From Cytophagales bacterium (GTDB taxonomy: Bacteria > Bacteroidota > Bacteroidia > Cytophagales > Cyclobacteriaceae): a stretch of DNA of 64,000 nucleotides. This document shows positions 31,201 through 38,512 of the stretch, one piece after another (the stretch's first letter is position 1; every line of letters begins with the position of its first letter). The notes beneath the pieces were generated by a model, which did not search any database, was not told the DNA's origin, and saw only the letters and a program-made list of their open reading frames with translations. A program made the translations under genes and the position numbers. The DNA lies in the NCBI GenBank assembly GCA_022360015.1, contig JAKSDQ010000264.1, positions 30,239 through 94,238 on the forward strand, in the 5' to 3' direction.

Positions 31201-31485
31201 ATGAATGAACAACAAAAAAGCAATGGACAATTCAGTTTGAAGCTTTACAGTAAAAAATTGGCTTCGGGAAAATGCCAGGTAAAATTCTACGCAAATACCA
31301 ACGATCGGAAATGTTTGTATGGTTACACGCTGGTGGAGGCTGAGGATACTTTGAAAGATGTGGTAAAAACGATTACGGAAAAGTTAAAACAAAAGCAGAA
31401 AATCGGCAGTTATTACCATGCCCATTTATTCCAGTTGGGCAAAAAACAGGAAGACTGGGCTAACTTTATGATTTTTGAAGTTTAG
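31201..31485 (+). CDS. Small hypothetical protein
   Basis: A 94-residue protein that I do not recognise. It is mixed and fairly charged, with predicted strands (FSLKLYSKKLASGKCQVKFY, CLYGYTLVE) and a helix (DTLKDVVKTITEKLKQKQKI). It has no signal peptide or membrane segment. It is transcribed away from dinB and lies 101 bp ahead of the S24 repressor gene, so it may belong to the damage-response group. Codon use and composition match the surroundings, which supports a real gene. Confidence 0.65.
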   Translation: MNEQQKSNGQFSLKLYSKKLASGKCQVKFYANTNDRKCLYGYTLVEAEDTLKDVVKTITEKLKQKQKIGSYYHAHLFQLGKKQEDWANFMIFEV

Positions 31486-31586
31486 TATAGTGTTGAAAAT
31501 GTATAATTGTTAAATTTAGCCGATTCAAGCAGGTTAATGAATTTATTACAAAGTAAATAGCTAATTCCAACAAGAACAACAATCCC

Positions 31587-32375
31587 ATGACCCTAGTCAG
31601 TAAAAACATTAAATATCTGAGAAAAAAGCATGGTTATACGCAAGAACAGTTTTCAGAAAAGATTGGTATCAAACGATCTTTACTGGGAGCCTATGAAGAA
31701 GGGCGGGCTGATCCAAGGCTCAATAACCTGATGAATATCGCGAAAGAGTTCAATATAAGTGTAGACACACTTATCAGTAAAAATGTAGCAACCACACCTG
31801 AAACTGCGCTTCATCCCCCGGAACAGTCTGATAAAAACGAGAAATTTAAGGTATTGGCCATCACCACCGACCAGCATGATGAAGAGAATATAGAATTGAT
31901 ACCACAAAAAGCTTCGGCGGGATACTTAAACGGGTATGCCGATCCGGAGTACCTGAAGGAACTGCCCAAATTCCAGCTTCCCTTTCTCCCTAAAAACAGT
32001 ACCTACCGGGCTTTTGAGGTCACCGGTGACTCCATGCTTCCCCTTGAATCAGGAACGGTGGTAATCGGCAGGTATTTGGAAAGTGTTGCTGATATTGTCA
32101 ATGGCAGAACCTACGTATTGGTAACGGGAAAAGAAGGCATAGTATACAAACGTGTATTTAACTATGTTGAGGAAAATGGAAAGTTATTTTTGGTTTCTGA
32201 TAATAAGGTTTATTCCCCCTATGAAATTGAAATTGGTGACGTACTGGAAGTATGGGAAGCCAAAGCATTTATCAGTGTATCTTTCCCTGAACCTGACGGT
32301 GAAATGACGCTGGAAAAACTGACTGGGATTGTTATCGATCTTCAACAGGAAGTTATCAAACTCAAAAGTCATTAA
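31587..32375 (+). CDS. HTH/S24 self-cleaving repressor (LexA/CI-like)
   Basis: A 262-residue regulator. An XRE-type helix-turn-helix covers residues 5-62 (YTQEQFSEKIGIKRSLLGAYEEG). The S24 peptidase domain follows with an Ala111-Gly112 cleavage-type site in KASAGY, the catalytic Ser149 in GDSMLP and the catalytic Lys188 in VYKRV, all in the expected order. Such proteins repress DNA-damage or prophage genes until RecA-stimulated self-cleavage. Proximity to dinB suggests an SOS-like regulator here. There are no prophage genes in the window. A C-terminal extension (EPDGEMTLEKLTGIVIDLQQ) looks like a coiled coil. Confidence 0.85.
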   Translation: MTLVSKNIKYLRKKHGYTQEQFSEKIGIKRSLLGAYEEGRADPRLNNLMNIAKEFNISVDTLISKNVATTPETALHPPEQSDKNEKFKVLAITTDQHDEENIELIPQKASAGYLNGYADPEYLKELPKFQLPFLPKNSTYRAFEVTGDSMLPLESGTVVIGRYLESVADIVNGRTYVLVTGKEGIVYKRVFNYVEENGKLFLVSDNKVYSPYEIEIGDVLEVWEAKAFISVSFPEPDGEMTLEKLTGIVIDLQQEVIKLKSH

Positions 32376-32460
32376 TGTAGGATATATACCTGAAAAAAGT
32401 TTTTTTTACAATTTACTTTATTTATTTCGTATCCATGAATGACAAAATGAAAAGGGAAAT

Positions 32461-33264
32461 ATGTTACATACCCAGGCCGGCATAATTTCACTGTTTTTTA
32501 TTCTGAATTTTTCATCTTCAAAATACACCTCTCAGCTCAATGTAGTACGGGAGAATAACATCCATTTCGGAACCAACTCCCGTGTGATCAATGACTATGA
32601 CCTGCAGTATTATATTGAAATCAGAGATAAAAATATGCAACCCATCGAGGGGTACATCCGACAGACAAAAGATTTCGAGTATTATTTTAAACCATTGGAT
32701 GTTTATGATTACTGGGGTAAAAAAGGAGAAGAGGATTATTATATCATTCTTAACAAAGCCATTTATCTGATGGAGGAAAAGGTCGATTATTTTACTGAAT
32801 CATTATTGACCAATGAAGGCTTTATTCAGCAGACACTACCTAAGTACAATATTACCAGGGTGGATGATAAAGAATACCACATCGAGTGCGGCACTTTCGC
32901 CCCTGATTTTGACTACAGTCTTGCCTATTTTCAGGCACCTTATACTGACCGACAAATACTTCCTGTAATCGAATATATTAAAAAGCTGAATCCTGAGCTG
33001 GGGGTACCCAAAACGCTTACATTGCAGCATAACTACAATTTCGGTAAGGTTTTGTTTCAAAAAACCTCCAAAATGTCCATAGCAGTGTTTGCTTATTATC
33101 CCTATGGGGAAAACAGGACATTGGTTTTAAATTACACCCTCAACTACGTACATAATCTTCCCCCCAAAATCATGGGTGGATATAAAATAATGATGCAGGA
33201 AATTGTAGAAGGGATGAGAGACCTGGTATTACAAACCAGGAGGGTGTGCAGGCAACGATCTTAA
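32461..33264 (+). CDS. Exported hypothetical protein
   Basis: A 267-residue protein with a hydrophobic N-terminus (MLHTQAGIISLFFILNFSSS), probably exported. The rest is rich in Tyr and Asp and looks like alternating strands and helices (VINDYDLQYYIEIRDKNMQP; NRTLVLNYTLNYVHNLPPKI). I recognise no family. An in-frame stop just upstream fixes the start at 32461. The last codons and the TAA lie inside the left copy of a 22-bp direct repeat (33245-33266), so this 3' end marks the left border of the inserted block. Confidence 0.7.
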   Translation: MLHTQAGIISLFFILNFSSSKYTSQLNVVRENNIHFGTNSRVINDYDLQYYIEIRDKNMQPIEGYIRQTKDFEYYFKPLDVYDYWGKKGEEDYYIILNKAIYLMEEKVDYFTESLLTNEGFIQQTLPKYNITRVDDKEYHIECGTFAPDFDYSLAYFQAPYTDRQILPVIEYIKKLNPELGVPKTLTLQHNYNFGKVLFQKTSKMSIAVFAYYPYGENRTLVLNYTLNYVHNLPPKIMGGYKIMMQEIVEGMRDLVLQTRRVCRQRS

Positions 33265-33266
33265 TC
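33245..33266 (+). repeat. 22-bp direct repeat, left copy (putative attachment site)
   Basis: Perfect match over 22 bp to 35629-35650; the shared core includes GCAGGCAACGATCTTAATC. The flanking bases differ on both sides (g/t before, a/c after). This copy contains the stop codon (TAA, 33262-33264) of the plus-strand gene 32461-33264. Confidence 0.95.
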
Positions 33267-33672
33267 AATTGGAATATAACGTATTTGGTTTATGTTTTAA
33301 CGCTTATTTAAGTCTAGTCGTCAAAAATACCATTCAACTGAATACGCTTTATATGATCAGGTCAGAAGATAAAAAGTAAAGAAGCTCCTTATCTATAGTA
33401 AAGCCTTTTTGTAACGCAACTTCCGGACATATTGGCTTTTAATATTACTCGGCGACTTAGAAAATAATTAAGTATTTGATAATCAAATTGTTATGCAAAA
33501 ATCGAAGCCGCCTAAAAAGAGAAATTGCATTATTCTAAGGATACCTACATGCCTACAATCCATAATAGAAAAAATCAAACCAAAGAAAATTTTGACTCAA
33601 TCATTCCGGGTAATTTTTCAAGTCACCGTTTCCCAGCAATAATACTCAAATCACCTTCTGGCATATCAGTGA

Positions 33673-34047
33673 TTATGACCATTCCTCTATTTGAGAAACC
33701 ACAGATTCTGCCTCGAAAATCCGTTTTTTCAAATCCGCAGAAGTTATTGTAAATGACTCCTTATAGTCTGCATTATTTCTTTGAATTCTAAGTGACTTGA
33801 GTAAATTGGCAATGGCAAATTCGTCCTCTTTTCCATATTCAATTAAACATTGAGGCACTGTTTGATGCACAATGGACTTGGTTTTAATTGATAAAGGAAT
33901 AAAATTTTGACCCAAACAATAATTCCTGGCGGTACAAAAAGCTCCGTAATATGCCCTGCTTATACATGATCTTATAGCAGCGTCATCAGTAGTCTTTTCA
34001 CTTAATTCTTTAGCTAGTCTTATAAAATCTTTCCACTTAAAACTCAT
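33673..34047 (-). CDS. HEPN-like domain protein
   Basis: A 124-residue, all-helical protein. The signature is CISRAYYGAFCTARNY (residues 28-43) and the second motif LRIQRNNADY (86-95), the arrangement seen in small HEPN proteins. Many HEPN proteins are RNases or nucleotidyl-transferase partners in toxin-antitoxin and defence systems. Here the usual Rx4-6H catalytic His is not present after Arg90, where ADY is found, so RNase activity is uncertain. Its ATG overlaps the upstream gene's stop by four bases. It is the last gene of the inserted operon. Confidence 0.65.
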   Translation of the reverse strand: MSFKWKDFIRLAKELSEKTTDDAAIRSCISRAYYGAFCTARNYCLGQNFIPLSIKTKSIVHQTVPQCLIEYGKEDEFAIANLLKSLRIQRNNADYKESFTITSADLKKRIFEAESVVSQIEEWS

Positions 34048-34532
34048 ATGGATTGGTGAGTAATGGTAATGAGGTGTTTAATTTTTTTGTCTTGATCATA
34101 AAACCAAGATTTTAAAATGTCCATGTATTTTTCATGAGCTACTTGAGCTTTTAAAGCAGATTTAATAGTAATAACGAGAGTTTTCCAATTACTTACCTCT
34201 TCATCTTCAACTAATTCGATATATACAAGGGGGCTTTCAAATCTACCATAAATATGATAAAAGCTTTTTCTCAAAAAATCAATTAAAAAATCGTACTCTT
34301 TTAAAAATGACACTATTGCTATGTCATTTTTGAACCAGTATAATTCTTTTATACTATTAATTTCCCAAAATTGGGAAGAATAAACTGAGGTTTCGATCCC
34401 CTTGATAACTAGATTTCCTTCTTGTTTATTAATAATTCGACTATTAATTACTATATTTTGATCATATTCCTCTACTAATATTGGTAAAATAGCATTTGAA
34501 TGATACTCTAATAATGTCGATTCATGATGCAT
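34044..34532 (-). CDS. Unknown protein between TIGR04255-type and HEPN-like genes
   Basis: A 162-residue protein that I do not recognise. No signal peptide or membrane helix. The first two thirds look beta-rich with scattered aromatic residues (IETSVYSSQFWEINSIKELY; YGRFESPLVYIELVEDEE), the last third helical (LKAQVAHEKYMDILKSWFYD). Its start overlaps the TIGR04255-type reading frame by 11 bp and its stop overlaps the HEPN start by 4 bp, so the three genes are translationally linked. It could be the partner or target sensor of the HEPN protein; that is inference only. Confidence 0.6.
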   Translation of the reverse strand: MHHESTLLEYHSNAILPILVEEYDQNIVINSRIINKQEGNLVIKGIETSVYSSQFWEINSIKELYWFKNDIAIVSFLKEYDFLIDFLRKSFYHIYGRFESPLVYIELVEDEEVSNWKTLVITIKSALKAQVAHEKYMDILKSWFYDQDKKIKHLITITHQSI

Positions 34533-35256
34533 GATTAAATGTTTTCTTTATTTTATCAGTTAACGATATTTCAAATAGATTATTGATATGATCATGAGCC
34601 TGCTCCAGCCACTGATTAACATTTTCAAATTCAATCCCCAGAGGCTTATTCATGATAAAATTTAAATCAAATAGCATGGAACGAAAACCTTCCTTATCAG
34701 ATACTAAGGACATTAACCTTTTCCATAGCACATCTCTTTTGTTATTATGCGGCATCTCAATTTAATGTGTTGAAAGCTGAGATTTCAGCATTAATACCCT
34801 TTGGTAAAGGTAAAGAAAAATTGAAATATGAAGATAAATTACTTGAATCCTCAATTGGAACATAAATTTTGTTTAAATATCTCAAAGTTATCCTTCTAAA
34901 TCCTTCGGGGCTAGCGATTTCCATATATTTACTTAAAACATCCTCAATGGTCGGCAAATATTTCTCCCAATGTGGATAAGGTTTTTTGACATTTACCGAT
35001 AATAGATTTTCGCCAACTTGAATCATTTCATTGTCTCCATCATTACTAAATTGGGTAAGCCGTGTCACCATTAATTCTTTAGTTCTTGGATTTTTCAATG
35101 AGGGTAAATCAATACCGGCCGGATCGGGTCTAAGTTTTTTGTTCCCAAACTTTTCTTTAACTTCATTGTATAACATGCCTGGAATTGTGCCGTCCCATTG
35201 ACCTGTTGGAATAAAAATGAACTCACATACTGCTTTATACAAAGGAGGGTTGACAT
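34522..35256 (-). pseudogene. TIGR04255-family gene with two apparent frameshifts
   Basis: Two consecutive frames resemble the sporadically distributed TIGR04255 family of about 250 residues. The first (35242 to 34757) has PPLYKAVCEFIF and TKELMVTRLTQFSND near its start. The second (34755 to 34522) carries the typical end WLEQAHDHINNLFEIS and TDKIKKTF. They join as one protein if a single A is removed from the A3 run near 34758-34762. A normal start (MSNPPLYKAV) would need one extra A after ATG 35256; as written the first frame can only begin at TTG 35242. Both changes fall in short A runs, so sequencing error, decay or programmed frameshifting are all possible. Family assignment is from motif memory. 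Confidence 0.6.
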
Positions 35257-35494
35257 ATAAAGACTAATACGTTTGCTACGCTAATGTAATACTTTTTGAA
35301 CAAAAGTATAAAATTTTTATTACTATGTAATGTTCTACAATGGACTTTCAGGTGGTTTTCTTTTTAGGCTTATGACCGCCAAAAAATTCGTTTGATGGAT
35401 AGTCAATTTGTTGAATATGCAAGATAATTGCGTGACAAATCACAGAATAAAGCTTACAGTTATGAACTATTAATTTGTACCCATATGAAAGAAA

Positions 35495-35542
35495 TTTTCC
35501 GCCTGTGTGACATCAAAATTTTGATGTCACACAGGCGGAAAA
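35495..35542. repeat. Perfect 48-bp palindrome (24-bp arms, no loop)
   Basis: The left arm TTTTCCGCCTGTGTGACATC plus AAAA is exactly mirrored around the centre between 35518 and 35519 with no mismatch. It lies inside the direct repeats, 239 bp upstream of the TIGR04255-type gene and 103 bp beyond the menE stop. It could act as a strong terminator for menE read-through (minus-strand arm followed by TTTC), be a cruciform or recombination site, or be two abutting ends of a vanished transposon. The rest of 35257-35628 has no supported gene. Confidence 0.9.
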
Positions 35543-35628
35543 CAAGCAATAATTTTAGTGTAAATTTTAGTATATTTTAAAATGTGCCTTCAAAAGGACA
35601 TAAAAGGCTTTATTATGAACTGCAAGAT

Positions 35629-35650
35629 TGTGCAGGCAACGATCTTAATC
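35629..35650 (+). repeat. 22-bp direct repeat, right copy (putative attachment site)
   Basis: Identical to 33245-33266. This copy contains the stop codon of menE (TTA on the plus strand, 35645-35647). Collapsing the two copies would place the stops of the two convergent genes in a shared TTAA. Confidence 0.95.
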
Positions 35651-36736
35651 CAGGTATTTTTTCATCGTTAAAAGCCGGTTTATTTTTCCGGTGCCGGTTC
35701 TGGAAAACTCCGGAACACTTATTATTTCACGGGGGGCATGATACGACAATTTCGTTTTTAACAAAGCCTCCAGCTCGTCTTCTTCCCGCTTATCCCCTTC
35801 CAGCAACAAAATCAGTTTTTGCCCTAACTTGGCATCTTCCTTCACGCAGATCATAAAATTTTCCTTACGGTCTAATCCAGCCAGTAATGCTTCAATTTTT
35901 GACTCCAATTCCTCTAACTGGACTTTGATACCACCGGTATTTACCACATTATCAATTCTGCCAAGCCATTCGAATTCATGCTCATTGATTATTTTCACCC
36001 TGTCATTGGTTATTATTTTTTTTCCACCGGTGACCGGTGACTGTATCGTCAGGCATTCCCTGTGATCCTGTCCAATGGTTACCTCCCGTAAAACCTTAAA
36101 ATACCGGTCCTTGCCAGGTTCGTTTAATTTCTTCAGCGCGATATGAGAAACCGTTTCGGTCATACCATAGGTGGCATAAACAGGTACTTTTACAATTTGA
36201 AGTTCCTGGTTTAAGTGTTTGCCTACCGGCGCCCCGCCTACAATGATTGATTTGGCCTTGTTAAGTGTTCTTACGGAACTTTCGTTTCCCAACAGGTTAT
36301 CTAACTGCAAAGGCACCAGCGCTATGAAATCGAAATAAACACCCTCTTTAAGGTGGGTAAACGGGTTAGAAGCAGGGCTGATAATTGTTAGAGGCATATC
36401 CAGTGTCAACGCCCTCACCAGCATCATTTTTCCTCCGATATAATTAGCATTGATACAGGCCAAGGCCGTATCTCCCGCAGTGAGGTGAAGGGCGCGGGCT
36501 GTCATTTTCGCACTCTTTTTCATGATATCCCGGTTAATTTCGATGGCTTTCGGCTTGCCCGTAGAACCTGAGGTGTGGATGGTAAATTCTTTCTTTCCTT
36601 TCAACCAGGATTGTATGAATTGTAAAGTATCCCTTTCATACGCGTCTTTCCACTTTTCACTTACCCGCATGTGTATGAGGTCGTCAAAAAAAACCTTTTT
36701 CCCATTGATTTCAAGATATTTGTTTTCTTCAGACAT
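35645..36736 (-). CDS. menE: o-Succinylbenzoate-CoA ligase
   Basis: A 363-residue AMP-forming acyl-CoA ligase, shorter than the about 450 residues of other bacteria. The ATP loop is HTSGSTGKPKAIEI (about residues 54-67), the core motif YATYGMTET, the hinge WLGRIDNVVNTGGIKV, and the catalytic Lys is in RTGTGKINR near the C-terminus. It activates o-succinylbenzoate in menaquinone synthesis. Last gene of the minus-strand men cluster. Its final codons and stop lie within the right 22-bp repeat. The assignment as MenE relies on the men neighbours. Confidence 0.88.
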   Translation of the reverse strand: MSEENKYLEINGKKVFFDDLIHMRVSEKWKDAYERDTLQFIQSWLKGKKEFTIHTSGSTGKPKAIEINRDIMKKSAKMTARALHLTAGDTALACINANYIGGKMMLVRALTLDMPLTIISPASNPFTHLKEGVYFDFIALVPLQLDNLLGNESSVRTLNKAKSIIVGGAPVGKHLNQELQIVKVPVYATYGMTETVSHIALKKLNEPGKDRYFKVLREVTIGQDHRECLTIQSPVTGGKKIITNDRVKIINEHEFEWLGRIDNVVNTGGIKVQLEELESKIEALLAGLDRKENFMICVKEDAKLGQKLILLLEGDKREEDELEALLKTKLSYHAPREIISVPEFSRTGTGKINRLLTMKKYLD

Positions 36737-36787
36737 CCTTTTTATTGCTTAGTGGCACAACATTTTTGACTTTATCATCACAGTAGT

Positions 36788-37654
36788 TCAGTCGAAAATG
36801 ACGGTTCTGTTTTTGAAAACAAGAACATTATGCCGGAGATGGTGCCAGATGGCCCGGGACAACACAATCTTTTCAAGATCGCGCCCCTTTCTCATCAGGC
36901 TCTGAATGGAGTCCTTATGGCTCACCCTGACCACATCCTGCTCTATCAGCGGACCTTCATCCAGTTCGGTAGTTACATAGTGACTGGAAGCACCAATAAT
37001 TTTCACGCCTCTGGCATAAGCGGAATGATAAGGTTTTGCCCCCGGAAAAGCAGGCAGAAACGAATGGTGAATGTTAATGATTTTATTGGGATACTCCCGG
37101 ACGAAGTTTTCCGATAAAATCTGCATATAACGGGCCAGCACGATCAGATCGACTTCATGTTGTTTAAGTAATGATCGCTGATACTGCTCCCGGGCTTGTT
37201 TATTGTCACGGTTTATAGGAATATGATAAAATGGAATATCAAACCTGGCTGCAATGTCTGAAAGATGGTCATGGTTGCTAATGATCAGGGGAATTTGAAT
37301 GCTCCATTCACCGGATTGATACCTCGATAGAATATCGTACAGACAATGGGGATATTTAGAAACAAACACACAGACTTTGGGCTTGGTGCCTTTATAATGA
37401 AGCGCCCAGACCATTTGATACCGATCCCCGATTTCCTCTCTGAAACGATCTGAAATTTGCTCCATGGGGATCACAAAACCTTCTAACTCCCACTCCACCC
37501 GCATAAAAAATATTTTCTCATGTCCATCGACATGTTCATCCAGGTCGATGATATTGCCCTTATTTCTGCTTAAAAACTCAGTGACCCTGGCAATGATTCC
37601 TTTTTGGTCAGGGCAATGAATGAGCAATATCGCGCTTGGGACAGTTCGATCCAT
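36788..37654 (-). CDS. purU: Formyltetrahydrofolate deformylase
   Basis: A 288-residue enzyme that hydrolyses 10-formyl-THF to THF and formate. An N-terminal ACT domain (about 8-85, AILLIHCPDQKGIIARVTEF) senses methionine or glycine in known members. The C-terminal formyltransferase fold has INIHHSFLPAFPGAKPYHSA, GASSHYVTTELDEGPLIEQD and the catalytic Asp in the latter. Length is usual. It sits between menE (51 bp) and menB (33 bp), an unrelated pathway, so its operon membership is a curiosity. It may adjust one-carbon balance feeding purine and methionine synthesis. Confidence 0.93.
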   Translation of the reverse strand: MDRTVPSAILLIHCPDQKGIIARVTEFLSRNKGNIIDLDEHVDGHEKIFFMRVEWELEGFVIPMEQISDRFREEIGDRYQMVWALHYKGTKPKVCVFVSKYPHCLYDILSRYQSGEWSIQIPLIISNHDHLSDIAARFDIPFYHIPINRDNKQAREQYQRSLLKQHEVDLIVLARYMQILSENFVREYPNKIINIHHSFLPAFPGAKPYHSAYARGVKIIGASSHYVTTELDEGPLIEQDVVRVSHKDSIQSLMRKGRDLEKIVLSRAIWHHLRHNVLVFKNRTVIFD

Positions 37655-37687
37655 GATAAAGCAGGTGGCAGGTCTAACATTGTCGAA

Positions 37688-38512
37688 TTAAGGGAATTTG
37701 GGGTATTTATCAAAATCCGGATCACGTTTTTCCAGGAAGGCATTTTTTCCTTCCTGCGCCTCTTCCATCAAATAAAACATCAAGGTGGCATCACCTGCCA
37801 GTTCCATAATCCCCGCTTGTCCGTCGAGTTCGGCGTTCAAGCCTCTTTTAATCATTCTTACAGCCATAGGGCTTCTTTTCATAATGGTCCTGCACCAGGC
37901 AACCGTGGTAGCCTCCAGTTCTTTTAGCGGCACAACCTTATTAACCATTCCCATCTTTTCTGCCTCGGCGGCCGTATATTGCTCACATAAAAACCAGATT
38001 TCCCTGGCCTTTTTTTGCCCTACATGCCTGGCCAGATAAGAAGATCCGAAACCTGCGTCAAAACTTCCAACCTTGGGCCCGGTCTGGCCAAACCTGGCGT
38101 TTTCTGAGGCAATGGTCAGATCACAAACCACATGTAATACATGTCCTCCTCCTATGGCATAGCCGTTAACCATGGCGATGACCGGTTTGGGAAGCGACCG
38201 GATACGCTTATGAAGATCAAGTACATTGAGCCTGGGAACCCCGTCTTTTCCTACGTATCCCCCCTCACCTTTAACATTCTGGTCGCCACCGGAACAGAAG
38301 GCTTTGTCACCGGTTCCAGTCAACACCACCACCCTCACATCCTGCCTTTCTCTGGCCATGTCCATAGCTTCGATCATTTCTATGTTTGTTTCCGGGCGAA
38401 AGGCATTATACACTTCAGGCCTGTTGATAGTTATTTTGGCAATTCCATCAAATACTTCAAACTTTATATCCTCGAATTCCTTGACTGTTTTCCATTCAAA
38501 ACTAGTTTCCAT
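37688..38512 (-). CDS. menB: 1,4-Dihydroxy-2-naphthoyl-CoA synthase
   Basis: A 274-residue crotonase-fold enzyme that cyclises o-succinylbenzoyl-CoA. MenB hallmarks: [18 protein letters not shown], the long [20 protein letters not shown] loop, [12 protein letters not shown], and a tail [20 protein letters not shown]. These separate it from ordinary enoyl-CoA hydratases. The gene overlaps the end of menD by 11 bp, so the two are translationally coupled. Confidence 0.95.
   Translation of the reverse strand: METSFEWKTVKEFEDIKFEVFDGIAKITINRPEVYNAFRPETNIEMIEAMDMARERQDVRVVVLTGTGDKAFCSGGDQNVKGEGGYVGKDGVPRLNVLDLHKRIRSLPKPVIAMVNGYAIGGGHVLHVVCDLTIASENARFGQTGPKVGSFDAGFGSSYLARHVGQKKAREIWFLCEQYTAAEAEKMGMVNKVVPLKELEATTVAWCRTIMKRSPMAVRMIKRGLNAELDGQAGIMELAGDATLMFYLMEEAQEGKNAFLEKRDPDFDKYPKFP

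Larger units (their letters stand above)
33267..35628. mobile_element. Candidate non-autonomous inserted module (TIGR04255-orf-HEPN)
   Basis: The 2362-bp block between two perfect 22-bp direct repeats is visibly more AT-rich than its neighbours. It carries a three-gene minus-strand operon and a 48-bp palindrome. Both host genes keep intact 3' ends because each repeat copy supplies one stop codon. This is what site-specific integration at a gene end leaves behind. No integrase or transposase is encoded, so it would have to be mobilised in trans or have lost its recombinase. The first 406 bp (33267-33672) hold no convincing gene; an ATG overlapping the HEPN stop opens only 19 codons before TGA. 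Confidence 0.6.

Noticed and set aside
31587..32375. Prophage repressor
   Set aside because: No phage structural, integrase or replication genes are nearby, and dinB is adjacent, so a chromosomal damage regulator fits better.
33525..33752. Plus-strand ORF at the left end of the inserted block
   Set aside because: It overlaps the 3' end of the HEPN-like gene, has no recognisable features and is AT-rich chance frame.
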